This document shows, piece after piece, positions 16,675 to 24,975 of a stretch of 64,000 nt of DNA. The DNA lies in NCBI GenBank assembly GCA_963837325.1, contig CAWIMV010000001.1, positions 2,170,001 to 2,234,000 on the forward strand. The letters are read 5' to 3'. The notes under the pieces are model-generated. The model saw only the letters and a list, made by a program, of their open reading frames with translations. It was not told the origin of the DNA and did no database searches. A program made the position numbers and the translations under genes. Every line of letters begins with the position of its first letter. Position 1 is the first letter of the stretch. This DNA is from CAVQKZ01 sp963837325 (GTDB lineage: Bacteria; Actinomycetota; Actinomycetes; Mycobacteriales; Jatrophihabitantaceae).

Positions 16675-17445
16675 CTAGCTCAGTGCGATGCCGACGACGG
16701 TAACCGCGGTGGCGCATTCGACCAGCGCTCCGAAGACATCGCCGGTCACCCCGCCGAGTCGCGCAGTGGCGTGCAGCCGCACGCCGAAGGCGAGCACGAG
16801 CGCGACCGACTGGGCGGCGAGCCAACCGACCGGGTTGGCGTCGACAGCGACGGCCAGCCCGACCCCGACCGCCAGCACGGCCCCGGTCTCAACAACGGCG
16901 GAGGCGCCGCTCACCGAGCCGGTGACCAGTGCGCCGAAACCGGATGGCCGCGCGGATGGCACTCGCCCAACGGCCGCGTGCAGCACGGCGACGCGGCCGG
17001 TTGCCGCCGCGGTCGCGAGCGCGGCGACCGGTGTCCAGGCACCGGACGGCAGTTCGGCCACCGCCGCGACGTCCAGCAGCAGCACGAGGACGATCGCGAC
17101 CACGCCGAAGGGGCCGACGTCGGACTGTCGCATGATCTCCAGCGCTCGCGGCGCCGGCGCCCGGCTGGCCAGTCCGTCGGCGGTATCAGCCAGCCCGTCG
17201 AGGTGCAGGCCTCGCGTCAACGCGGCGAGGGCAGCGACAGCGATCACCGCGCTCGCAAGCGGCGCCCGGTCGGCGGTCTCGCGGATCAGCGCTACCGGCA
17301 GTCCGGCGAGCGCGCCCAGCAGCAGCCCGATCATCGGCAACCAGCCGACCGCACGCGCAGCCTCGGCCCGGCTGAGCACCGGATCGGCGCGCACCGGCAG
17401 CACCGAGAACAGGCTCAACGCGCGACCCAAGTCGGCGAGGCTCAT
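16675..17445 (-). CDS. cobS: Adenosylcobinamide-GDP ribazoletransferase (cobalamin synthase)
   Basis: A 256-residue integral membrane enzyme that joins adenosylcobinamide-GDP to alpha-ribazole (or its phosphate), the last step of nucleotide-loop assembly. The family motif RGLHLDGLADTADGL lies at about 78-92, and several hydrophobic segments follow. The ATG overlaps the stop of the cobA-cobU fusion by four bases (ATGA), so it is the last gene of the seven-gene leftward operon. Length fits the family. This is CobS in the Salmonella sense (CobV in Pseudomonas naming), not the cobaltochelatase subunit of the same name. Confidence 0.93.
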   Translation of the reverse strand: MSLADLGRALSLFSVLPVRADPVLSRAEAARAVGWLPMIGLLLGALAGLPVALIRETADRAPLASAVIAVAALAALTRGLHLDGLADTADGLASRAPAPRALEIMRQSDVGPFGVVAIVLVLLLDVAAVAELPSGAWTPVAALATAAATGRVAVLHAAVGRVPSARPSGFGALVTGSVSGASAVVETGAVLAVGVGLAVAVDANPVGWLAAQSVALVLAFGVRLHATARLGGVTGDVFGALVECATAVTVVGIALS

Positions 17446-18698
17446 CGCAGGCGCTGCGCGATGCCGGCCGTCACCAGGTGAACCTCGTCAGAGGCGGCGG
17501 CCAGTCGTTGGTTGACCAGCCCGAGTTGATCCCGGAATCGACGGCCGGCCACCGTCGGCGGTACCACCCCGCTACCGACCTCGTCGCTGACGAGCACGGC
17601 AGCTCGCGACGTCACCAGCCACGCTTCGCAGAGCCGATCGATGCGGGCCGCCAGCCCTTTCGCCGCGACGTCGGAGAGCTCTTCTTCCCAGTACCCGCAC
17701 TCGTCCATCGCGGCCGCGAGCCAGCTCGTGACGCTGTCGACCAGCACGGCCGGGCCGGGCTGCGCGAGATGCTCCGCGACCGCTGTCGTCTCCACCGTTC
17801 GCCAGGACCTGGGACGACGTTGCTGATGCTGCCGGATCCGCTCGGCCCACTCGGCGTCTGCCGCACGGCGGGTAGCGGTCGCCACGTACTCGACCTCCTT
17901 CGCCGCGCCCAGCACCGACTCGGCGAATCGGGACTTGCCCGACCGGCTGCCGCCGAGCACGAGCACCCGGCGCGCGCTGCGCTGGCGACCGCCGGCCTCG
18001 ACGACGACGACGGCGGGATTGCCCACCTGGGCGCCAGCGACGTCCGCGGCCAGGTCGGCGAGCGATGACCGGACGACGCGCTGCGACGGCAGGCTGGCGT
18101 CGGCAACGCAGTACGCGGGCGCGTTCGTCGCAACCCCGTCGCTCACCAGACGCTCGGCTATCGCGGCGAGGTTGCGCATCCCCATCAGCACCACCAACGT
18201 GGTGCCCGACCGGGCAATCGCGGTCCAGTCCAGCCGGTTCGCGGGGTCATCCGGACGCAAATGACCGGAGACCACGGTGAACCCCGCGGCGCCCTCGGTG
18301 CTGGTCAGCGGTACCCCGGCCAGCACCGGCGCGGCCGTCGCGCTGGTCAGGCCCGGCACGACCTCGACCGGGATGCCCGCGGCCGAGCAGGACTCGACCT
18401 CCTGGGCACCGTGTGCCAGCACGAAGGGGTCGCCGCCCTTGAGCCGCACGACGGTCTTGCCCGCCCGGGCCCGGTCGATCATCAGCTCGACGATCTCGTC
18501 GTAGCTCAGCGTCCGCATCCCGGGCGCGCGGGCCGCATCGATCAGTTCGACGTCCGGACCCAGGCGATCGAGCAGGCTGGTCGGAGCGAGCCGATCGGTG
18601 ATGACGACGTCCGCGTTGAGCAGGCGGTCCAGGCCGCGGACGGTGATCAGGTCGGGGTCGCCGGGACCGCCTCCGACCAGGACCACCCGTCCGGTCAC
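17442..18698 (-). CDS. Fusion of uroporphyrinogen-III C-methyltransferase (CobA/SUMT) and adenosylcobinamide kinase (CobU)
   Basis: A 418-residue bifunctional protein. Residues 1-240 are a SUMT: VGGGPGDPDLITVRG near the N-terminus, RLKGGDPFVL, VVPGLTSATA and PLTSTEGAAG. This makes precorrin-2 from uroporphyrinogen III with SAM, the first committed step. From about residue 243 a CobU domain follows, with P-loop GGSRSGKS (Lys255) and a SDEVGSGVVP stretch; CobU phosphorylates adenosylcobinamide and attaches GMP. The junction has no stop or start between the parts, so this is a true fusion joining the first and a late step of the pathway. Start GTG 18698 overlaps the cobT stop (GTGA). Confidence 0.9.
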   Translation of the reverse strand: MTGRVVLVGGGPGDPDLITVRGLDRLLNADVVITDRLAPTSLLDRLGPDVELIDAARAPGMRTLSYDEIVELMIDRARAGKTVVRLKGGDPFVLAHGAQEVESCSAAGIPVEVVPGLTSATAAPVLAGVPLTSTEGAAGFTVVSGHLRPDDPANRLDWTAIARSGTTLVVLMGMRNLAAIAERLVSDGVATNAPAYCVADASLPSQRVVRSSLADLAADVAGAQVGNPAVVVVEAGGRQRSARRVLVLGGSRSGKSRFAESVLGAAKEVEYVATATRRAADAEWAERIRQHQQRRPRSWRTVETTAVAEHLAQPGPAVLVDSVTSWLAAAMDECGYWEEELSDVAAKGLAARIDRLCEAWLVTSRAAVLVSDEVGSGVVPPTVAGRRFRDQLGLVNQRLAAASDEVHLVTAGIAQRLR

Positions 18699-19762
18699 GG
18701 GCCGTCCTTGTCGGTGACTCCCGCCGCATCGAAGCTGGCGACGTCACGCAGCACCCGGGCTGCGCTCTGCACGAGGGGCAGCGCCAGCACCGCGCCGGAG
18801 CCCTCCCCGAGCCGCAGGCCCAGATCGACCAACGGCGTCAGGCCGAGGACATCGAGGGCGATGCCGGCCCCGGGCTCAGCCGAGCGGTGCCCGGCGATCA
18901 TCGCCGCCACGCTGCGCGGTGCGAGGGCATGCGCGACGAGGGCGGCGGAGCAGGCGATGACGCCGTCGAGCACGACCGGAGTGCGGGCGGCGGCCGCGCC
19001 CAGGATGAAGCCGGCCAGCGCGGCGTGCTCGAGGCCGCCGAGCTCGGCCAGGGCATCGATCGGATCACCCGGTGTCGCTGCGGTGCGTTCGACCGCCGAT
19101 CGGATGACGGCGATCTTGCGGGCGAGCGTCTCGTCGTCGATGCCGGTCCCCCGGCCGGTGGCCGCTTCGGGAGTGACGCCGGCGAAGACTGCGATGAGCG
19201 CGGCGGCCGCCGTGGTGTTGGCGATGCCCATGTCCCCGGTGAGCAGGCAGCGATTGCCCGCGGCGATGAGGTCGCGCGCCACGTTGATGCCGACGCGGAG
19301 CGCCGCAACCGCCTCGTCGCGCGTCATCGCCGCCGTGACGCTCAGGTCAGCCGTACCGGGCCGGACCTTGCGGCCGAGCAGGCCGTCGACCGGATCGAGC
19401 GACGCGGCCACGCCGACGTCCACGACCTGGACCGAGACATCGCATTGGGCCGCGAACGCGTTGATGACCGCGCCGCCGGACAGGAAGTTGGCGACCATCT
19501 GGGTCGTCACCTCTTGCGGCCACGGGGACACGCCCTGGGCGTGCACACCGTGGTCGCCTGCGAAGATCGCCACCGCCGCGGGTGCGGGCATTGGCGGCGG
19601 ACACTTCCCGGCCAGGCCGGCCAGTTGGATGGAGATGTCTTCGAGGACGCCGAGTGAACGCCGCGGTTTGGTCAGCCGATCCTGGCGCTCGATGGCCGCA
19701 TTGACCGCGTCGAAGTCGAGGCCGCGGATCTGCGCGACGGTCGCCGCGAGCTGATCGGTCAT
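18695..19762 (-). CDS. cobT: Nicotinate-nucleotide-dimethylbenzimidazole phosphoribosyltransferase
   Basis: A 355-residue cytoplasmic enzyme that activates the lower base: it moves ribose phosphate from nicotinate mononucleotide to dimethylbenzimidazole, giving alpha-ribazole phosphate. Start ATG 19762 has AGGAGGTG upstream and overlaps the cobC stop (ATGA); a longer frame to 19834 is ignored. Visible family motifs are RLTKPRRSLGVLE near the N-terminus, IFAGDHGVHAQGVS, TGDMGIANTT, and RLGEGSGA with the expected catalytic Glu320. This is the Salmonella CobT (Pseudomonas CobU), not a chelatase subunit. No bluB gene for making dimethylbenzimidazole is present in the window. Confidence 0.93.
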   Translation of the reverse strand: MTDQLAATVAQIRGLDFDAVNAAIERQDRLTKPRRSLGVLEDISIQLAGLAGKCPPPMPAPAAVAIFAGDHGVHAQGVSPWPQEVTTQMVANFLSGGAVINAFAAQCDVSVQVVDVGVAASLDPVDGLLGRKVRPGTADLSVTAAMTRDEAVAALRVGINVARDLIAAGNRCLLTGDMGIANTTAAAALIAVFAGVTPEAATGRGTGIDDETLARKIAVIRSAVERTAATPGDPIDALAELGGLEHAALAGFILGAAAARTPVVLDGVIACSAALVAHALAPRSVAAMIAGHRSAEPGAGIALDVLGLTPLVDLGLRLGEGSGAVLALPLVQSAARVLRDVASFDAAGVTDKDGP

Positions 19763-20787
19763 GCCAGCACCTCCTGTAGAGCGTCGACGAACGCCGTCGA
19801 CGTCGCCCGGTCGCGCACCGCCACCCGGATCCACCGCTCGTCCAGCCCGGGAAACGTCTCGCCGCGGCGTACCGCGAAGCCATGCTCCTGTAGCCGGAGG
19901 CGGGTGTCGGGGCGGCCGGTGTGGATGAGCACGAACGACGCCGCCGCCGAGCCGAGCACCCGGGCGCCCGGCACCAACCGGTCAATCAGTCCGACCAGGT
20001 GCTCGCGAAGGACATCGAGTTCGTGGGCCCACGCCGCGGCCTCTGCCACGGCGTCGGGCGCCGAGCAGGCCACGCACGCCGCGAGCGCCGGTCCGCTCAC
20101 CGGCCAGAGCGGCTGGGCCGAGCGCAGCACCTCGACGACGCCCGGTTCGGCGAGCAGGTAGCCGGCCCGCAGCCCGGCCAGCCCCCAGGTCTTGGTCAGG
20201 CTGCGCACGATCACCAGCCCGGCGAGGTCGGGCTGGCCCGCCAGCGATTCGGTTTCCCCGGGAACGCAGTCGGCGAACGCCTCGTCCACCACGACGAGCC
20301 GGCCGGGGCGCGCGAGCGACCTCAGCGTTTCGCGCGGATGCAGGACGCCGGTCGGGTTGGTCGGATTGCCGACGAAGACCAGGTCGGCCGCCCGCGGCAC
20401 CAGGCTCGGGTCGAGGCTGAAGGGCTCGTCGAGCACGAGGCGATCCACCGCCTGCCCGGCCGCGCGCAACGCGGCCTCCGGCTCGGTGAATTGCGGGTGC
20501 ACGACCACCGCCAGTTCCGGCAACAGCGCGCGGGCCAGCAGCACGAAGGCCTCGGCGGCACCTGCGGTCAGCAGCACGTCGTCCGCCGCTCGCCCGTGGC
20601 GAGCCGCGACAGCTGAGAGCGCGTCGGCCTGGTCGGGGTAGCCGGCCAGATCCGCGGCGGCGATCCGTTCGCGCAACCAATGGGGAGGCGCGCCGGGGCG
20701 CACATTGACCGCGAGGTCCACCAGGCCGGGCAGCGCGTCGGTGTCGCCGTGCTGACGTAAGTCCTCCGCCCGGGCCAAGTCGGTCAT
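19759..20787 (-). CDS. cobC: PLP-dependent threonine-phosphate decarboxylase-like aminotransferase, CobC type
   Basis: A 342-residue fold-type I PLP enzyme. The cofactor lysine is Lys199 in SLTKTWGLAGLR, with NPTNPTG and VVDEAF earlier in the chain and a C-terminal Arg in RWIRVAVRD. In cobalamin loci this family makes the aminopropanol arm (L-threonine-O-3-phosphate decarboxylase, Salmonella CobD) or is named CobC in Pseudomonas and mycobacteria. It overlaps cobB and cobT by four bases on each side. Location and family fit the aminopropanol-phosphate role; histidinol-phosphate aminotransferase is the closest alternative and cannot be excluded by motif alone. Confidence 0.85.
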   Translation of the reverse strand: MTDLARAEDLRQHGDTDALPGLVDLAVNVRPGAPPHWLRERIAAADLAGYPDQADALSAVAARHGRAADDVLLTAGAAEAFVLLARALLPELAVVVHPQFTEPEAALRAAGQAVDRLVLDEPFSLDPSLVPRAADLVFVGNPTNPTGVLHPRETLRSLARPGRLVVVDEAFADCVPGETESLAGQPDLAGLVIVRSLTKTWGLAGLRAGYLLAEPGVVEVLRSAQPLWPVSGPALAACVACSAPDAVAEAAAWAHELDVLREHLVGLIDRLVPGARVLGSAAASFVLIHTGRPDTRLRLQEHGFAVRRGETFPGLDERWIRVAVRDRATSTAFVDALQEVLA

Positions 20788-22154
20788 ACCGGTACCCGCT
20801 GGGCCCGGCAGGCGCCGGCCAGGCGTTCGGCCAGGCCCGGCACCCCGGCCCAGTGCAGGTGCAGGTACGACGCGTGAACGCGGCCGGCAACGAAGCCCTC
20901 ACGCACGGCACCGTCCGCCGACCACAGCCAGGCGGCCTGCCCGCCGGACGTCGGGGTGCAGGTGGTGCGGTGGAATTCGTGCCCGCGCACGCGACCGCCC
21001 GCCTCGATGAGCACGGAGTCGTCGGGCGCCACCGCTTCCCGGTAGCCGAGGTTGAGCTGCCCGGTCATCGCCGCGTCGGTGTCGAGGACCCCGCACATCG
21101 GCTGGCCGTCGAGCGTGCGGGACAGGTAGAGCAACCCGGCACATTCGGCCACCACCGGTCGGCCGGAGCGCGCGAATTCGGCAATGCTCGTGCGCAGCGG
21201 GACGTTCGCCGCGAGCTCGGCGACGTGCATCTCGGGAAAGCCGCCGCCGATGACCAGCCCGTCGACCTGCGGCGGCAGTGCTTCATCCCGGGTCGGGTCG
21301 AAGGGCACCACTTCGGCGCCGGCCGCTTGAAGTAGTTCAGGGTGTTCGGCATAGCCGAAGGTGAACGCCCGGCCGGCGGCGACGGCGATCCGGGTCGTGG
21401 CCGCGTGTTCGCGCGGCGACGGCATGACGGCGCCGGCGGTCGGCAGCGGCGGCGCGGTCGCGGCCAGCCGCTCGATCGCGGCGAGCTCGACGCTTTCGCC
21501 GATCACCCGGCCCAGGGTGTCGACCGTGCGGGTGGCCTCGGCCGAGCGCTCGGCGGCCGGGATCAGCCCGAGATGCCGCGACGGCACGGCCAGTTCGGCG
21601 CTGCGGTGCACCATCCCCAGCGCGGGTATGCCGATCGAGTCGGCGGCCGCGCGCAGGATCTCAGCGTGCCGGGCCGAGCCGACCTGGTTGAAGATCACCC
21701 CGCCGATGTGGATCGAGGGATCGAACGTGGCGAAACCTTGCACGAGCGCGGCCACCGAATGGGCCGCGCCGGAAGCGTCGACGACGAGAACGACCGGCGC
21801 CGTCAGCAGGCGGGCCACATGCGCGGTCGAGGCGAAGTCACCGCGTCCCGAAACGCCGTCGAACAGGCCCATCACACCCTCGACGATCGCGATGTCGGCC
21901 GGCGTCGGAGTGGTCGCGCCGTGCCGGAACAGGCCGGTGATGGCGTCCTCGCCGACCAGCCACGGGTCGAGATTGCGCCCGGGCCGACCGGCCGCGAGCG
22001 TGTGATAGCCCGGATCGATGTAGTCGGGGCCGACCTTGTGCGGCGACACGATCCGGCCCCGCGCCCGCAGGGCGGCCAGCAGGCCGGTGGCCACGGACGT
22101 CTTGCCCTGGCCACTGGCGGGGGCGGCGATCACCACGCGCGGGATGTTCACCAC
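20784..22154 (-). CDS. cobB: Hydrogenobyrinic acid a,c-diamide synthase (glutamine-hydrolysing)
   Basis: A 456-residue enzyme that amidates the a and c side chains before cobalt insertion in the aerobic route. The N-terminal P-loop-like motif APASGQGKTSVA lies near 9-20, followed by HKVGPDYIDPGYH. The C-terminal half is a class I glutamine amidotransferase with nucleophile Cys338 (VVAECAGLLYL) and a His-rich VHASYLHLHW stretch near the end. The open frame extends to 22622, but that part lies over cobO; start GTG 22154 (or the next codon, GTG 22151) has GAGG upstream and overlaps the cobO stop by seven bases. Third gene of the riboswitch operon. Confidence 0.93.
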   Translation of the reverse strand: MVNIPRVVIAAPASGQGKTSVATGLLAALRARGRIVSPHKVGPDYIDPGYHTLAAGRPGRNLDPWLVGEDAITGLFRHGATTPTPADIAIVEGVMGLFDGVSGRGDFASTAHVARLLTAPVVLVVDASGAAHSVAALVQGFATFDPSIHIGGVIFNQVGSARHAEILRAAADSIGIPALGMVHRSAELAVPSRHLGLIPAAERSAEATRTVDTLGRVIGESVELAAIERLAATAPPLPTAGAVMPSPREHAATTRIAVAAGRAFTFGYAEHPELLQAAGAEVVPFDPTRDEALPPQVDGLVIGGGFPEMHVAELAANVPLRTSIAEFARSGRPVVAECAGLLYLSRTLDGQPMCGVLDTDAAMTGQLNLGYREAVAPDDSVLIEAGGRVRGHEFHRTTCTPTSGGQAAWLWSADGAVREGFVAGRVHASYLHLHWAGVPGLAERLAGACRAQRVPV

Positions 22155-22759
22155 TCGATACCTCGCTGGCCCTTCTGGCCCGCGTCCATCGGATGCTTGA
22201 TCTTCGTCATCTCGACGACGAGGTCGGCGGCCCCGACCAGCGCCGGGTCGGCGTCGCGGCCGGTGATGATCACGTGCTGATGGCCGGGACGCCGCTGCAG
22301 CGCGTCGACAACCTCGCCGGCGTCGATCCAGCCCCATTTGATCGGGTAGGTGAATTCGTCCAGGACATAGCAGCCGTAGCGCTCGGCCGCGAGGTCGCGC
22401 TGGATCTGCTGCCAGCCCTCGCGGGCATTGGCGGCGTGGTCGTCGTCTGGCCCGCGCTGGAGCCACGACCAGCCCTCGCCCATCTTGTGCCACGCGACCG
22501 CGCCGCCCTCGCCGGTCTGCTCGTGCAGGCGGCCGAGCGCGCGGAACGCGGCTTCCTCGCCGACGCGCCACTTGGCGCTCTTGACGAACTGGTAGACACC
22601 GATGTCCCAGCCCTGGTTCCACGCCCGCAGCGCCAGGCCGAACGCGGCGGTCGACTTACCCTTCATCTCGCCGGTGTGCACGATCAGCAGCGGCCGGTTG
22701 CGGCGCTGACGAGTGGTCAGGCCGTCGTCGGGCACCGTCTGCGGGACGCCCTTCGGCAT
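22148..22759 (-). CDS. cobO: Cob(I)yrinic acid a,c-diamide adenosyltransferase
   Basis: A 203-residue member of the CobO/BtuR family, which transfers the 5'-deoxyadenosyl group of ATP to reduced cobalt. The P-loop variant GEMKGKST lies at residues 30-37, the CVLDEFTYPIKWGW stretch near 130, and the family ending with HPMDAGQKGQRGIEW closes the protein. The ATG overlaps the chelatase stop by four bases. The enzyme needs Co(I), so a corrinoid reductase is expected; no CobR flavoprotein gene is in the window. Confidence 0.94.
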   Translation of the reverse strand: MPKGVPQTVPDDGLTTRQRRNRPLLIVHTGEMKGKSTAAFGLALRAWNQGWDIGVYQFVKSAKWRVGEEAAFRALGRLHEQTGEGGAVAWHKMGEGWSWLQRGPDDDHAANAREGWQQIQRDLAAERYGCYVLDEFTYPIKWGWIDAGEVVDALQRRPGHQHVIITGRDADPALVGAADLVVEMTKIKHPMDAGQKGQRGIEW

Positions 22760-24723
22760 CAGGCCACCGCCCGCAACGCCCGCACCGAATCGGCCAGGTC
22801 GCCGGCGGCGAGTTCGCCAAGCTGCAGACAGACGCCACTGAGCGCCACCGCCAGTTCGGCGGCCAGGCCCAGGCGCACCGGGCCGGATTCGCAGTCGACG
22901 ACCACGGCCGCGGTGCGGTCGTGTTGCAACAGGGCCGCGGCTCGCTCCGGTTGGCCGCTCCCGGTGTTGCGGCCGTCCGTGACCACCACCAGCAGCGGCC
23001 GCCGCTGCGGGTCACGCAGCCGTTCCCGGGCGAGCGTGGCCCGGGCCTCGAGCAGGCCGGCCGCCAGCGGGGTGCGGCCACCGGTCGGCAGGCTGCTCAA
23101 CCGACGCGCCGCTGCGTCGATGGACGACGTCGGCGGCAACAGGACCTCAGCGCCGGAACCGCGGAAGGTGATCAGCCCGACCTTGTCGCGGCGCTGGTAG
23201 GCATCGAGCAACAGCGACAGCACGGCACCCTTGACCGCGGCCATCCGCGAGCGGGCCGCCATCGAACCGCTGGCGTCGACGAGGAACAGCACGAGATTGG
23301 ACTCCCGACCCTCGCGGCGGGACTCCCGCAGATCATCGCGACGCAGGATCAGACCGGCGCCGGCCCGGCCTCGGCCGCGCTGATACGGAGCGGACGCCGC
23401 CAGCGTGGCGGTGAGATGCAGGTGCTGGATGCGCCCGGCGGGGCGGGCCGAGCCGACGGTCTTGCCGATCTCGGTCTCGGCCCGCGAACGTCGGCCCGCG
23501 GACCCGGCGCCGATCCCGGGAACCTCGAGCCGACGGGTGCGATACGCCGCCGACGGGGGGGCGACGCTGTCCCGAGGGGCGCCGGGAGCGCTGGACGCGT
23601 CATCGGGCGCGCCGGAGCGGTCGGCGTCCGACGTCGGCGCCTGGTCCGAGCCGGGCGGGGCGTGGCCGCCGCCCGGCCCGGAATCGTCCGGGCCGGGATC
23701 GTCCGGGTCGGTGTCGTCCGTGGGGGGCAGCGCGTCGTCGAGTTCGCGTTCGTCGATGCCGGGGGCGTCGAACGGGTTGCGGCGGCGCCGGTGCGGCAGC
23801 GCGAGCCGGGCGGCGGCCCGGATGTCGTCAACCGAGACCGTCTCGCGACCGTGCCAGGCTGCGTGGGCAACGGCCGCGCGCGCGGTGACGATGTCGGCGC
23901 GCATCCCGTCGACGTCGAATGCGGCGCAGACCCCGGCGATCCGTTCCAGCGCGTCGTGGGTGAGGACGACAGACGGCAGCAACGCCTGGGCGGCCCGGAT
24001 CGAGCGGGCCAGTTCGCGCTCCTCGACGCCGAACCGTTCGATGAACGCCTGCGGGTCGGCGTCGAACTCCATCCGCCGGCGCACCACCTCGGCCCGGGCC
24101 TTGGGCTGCTTAGGCGCGGCGACCTCGACGGTGAGCCCGAACCGGTCGAGCAGTTGCGGGCGCAGTTCGCCTTCCTCGGGGTTCATGGTGCCGACCAGCA
24201 GGAAGCGGGCGGCGTGGCGGACGGACACGCCGTCGCGCTCGACATAGTTCGTGCCGAGTGCGGCGGCGTCGAGCAGCAGGTCGACGAGGTGGTCGTGCAG
24301 GAGGTTCACCTCGTCGACGTACAGCACGCCGCGATGGGCGGTGGCGAGCAGTCCGGGCTGGAACGAGGTGATGCCTTCGGTGAGGGCGCGCTCGACATCC
24401 AGGGAGCCGGTCAGCCGGTCCTCGGTCGAGCCGACCGGGAGCTCGACGATGCGCGCGGTGCGGGTCACGCCCGTGGCGTCCTGGCCGTGCGGGCCGTCGG
24501 GGCACAGCGGATCCGGAGCGACCGGGTCGCAGGAGAAGCGGCAGCCGGCGACGACCGATACCGGCGGGAGGACTGCGGCCAGGGCCCGCACTGCCGTCGA
24601 TTTGGCCGTGCCCTTCTCGCCCCGGACGAGCACCCCACCGATCGAGGGCGAGATCGCGTTGAGGATCAGGGCCAGGCGCATGTCGTCCATCTCGACGACC
24701 GCGCTGAACGGGAACTCCGGCAC
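22759..24723 (-). CDS. ChlI/ChlD-type chelatase subunit, putative cobaltochelatase partner of CobN
   Basis: A 654-residue fusion of an AAA+ ATPase (ChlI-like, about 1-310) and a C-terminal VWA domain (ChlD-like, about 460-654), joined by an acidic Pro/Asp-rich linker. Walker A is GEKGTAKST, Walker B VLYVDEVNLL, and the VWA MIDAS is VDASGSM. The role proposed for this type in actinobacteria is to drive CobN for cobalt insertion in place of Pseudomonas CobS/CobT. Start GTG 24723 has GAGGGG ten bases upstream. The open frame begins at 24801, but the first part is riboswitch leader, so the long start must be wrong. First gene of the operon. Confidence 0.88.
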   Translation of the reverse strand: MPEFPFSAVVEMDDMRLALILNAISPSIGGVLVRGEKGTAKSTAVRALAAVLPPVSVVAGCRFSCDPVAPDPLCPDGPHGQDATGVTRTARIVELPVGSTEDRLTGSLDVERALTEGITSFQPGLLATAHRGVLYVDEVNLLHDHLVDLLLDAAALGTNYVERDGVSVRHAARFLLVGTMNPEEGELRPQLLDRFGLTVEVAAPKQPKARAEVVRRRMEFDADPQAFIERFGVEERELARSIRAAQALLPSVVLTHDALERIAGVCAAFDVDGMRADIVTARAAVAHAAWHGRETVSVDDIRAAARLALPHRRRRNPFDAPGIDERELDDALPPTDDTDPDDPGPDDSGPGGGHAPPGSDQAPTSDADRSGAPDDASSAPGAPRDSVAPPSAAYRTRRLEVPGIGAGSAGRRSRAETEIGKTVGSARPAGRIQHLHLTATLAASAPYQRGRGRAGAGLILRRDDLRESRREGRESNLVLFLVDASGSMAARSRMAAVKGAVLSLLLDAYQRRDKVGLITFRGSGAEVLLPPTSSIDAAARRLSSLPTGGRTPLAAGLLEARATLARERLRDPQRRPLLVVVTDGRNTGSGQPERAAALLQHDRTAAVVVDCESGPVRLGLAAELAVALSGVCLQLGELAAGDLADSVRALRAVA

Positions 24724-24774
24724 CGTGGCGTGACCCCTCACCCGGCGGGTGTCCACGCCCACCGATGGCGACGA

Positions 24775-24798
24775 CCACGAGACGGATACGCCTCGTGG
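24775..24798 (-). promoter_or_regulatory. Hairpin between the riboswitch and the chelatase start, possible expression platform
   Basis: Arms CCACGAG (24775-24781) and CTCGTGG (24792-24798) pair over 7 bp around a 10-base loop. It sits just downstream of the cobalamin aptamer and about 50 bases before the GTG start, where an expression platform would be. Whether it acts on transcription or translation cannot be told; there is no U-run. Confidence 0.5.
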
Positions 24799-24799
24799 C

Positions 24800-24905
24800 A
24801 CGGCTGCCGATGTCCTGGCTTCCGGCTGACGCCGGTCACAGTGGCGGGACCGCCCCGGACTTGGACGCCGTCATGGCCGCCCGCACCGGTGTTCCTCCGC
24901 ATCCG
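24800..24905 (-). promoter_or_regulatory. Cobalamin riboswitch upstream of the chelatase-cobOBCT-cobAU-cobS operon
   Basis: On the minus strand the conserved aptamer pieces follow in order: GGAGGAACACCGGTGCGGG, then AAGTCCGGGGCGGTCCCGCC, then the B12 box GCCACTGTGACC, and finally CCGGAAGCCAGGACA. This is the usual adenosylcobalamin riboswitch pattern, including the peripheral GGAAGCCAGGA part. It lies 76 bases before the likely start of the first operon gene. High cobalamin should lower expression of the seven-gene operon. Boundaries are approximate. Confidence 0.92.
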
Positions 24906-24975
24906 TCGCGAAGATGCTCTCACACCTCACCGTCAGGCGGTGATCGCCCGCGGGACACGTGGCACTGTTGGCGGC

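Noticed and set aside
16273..16825. Minus-strand frames in and beside the cobS downstream region
   Set aside because: No ribosome binding site, Arg-rich composition and no recognisable product.
18695..19762. Reading cobT and cobS as chelatase subunits because of Pseudomonas naming
   Set aside because: Motifs match the lower-base phosphoribosyltransferase and cobalamin synthase; the chelatase ATPase here is the ChlI/ChlD fusion.
22921..24975. Plus-strand extension ahead of the FhuF-like gene
   Set aside because: It is antisense to the chelatase gene and crosses the riboswitch; FhuF homology starts at GTG 24976.
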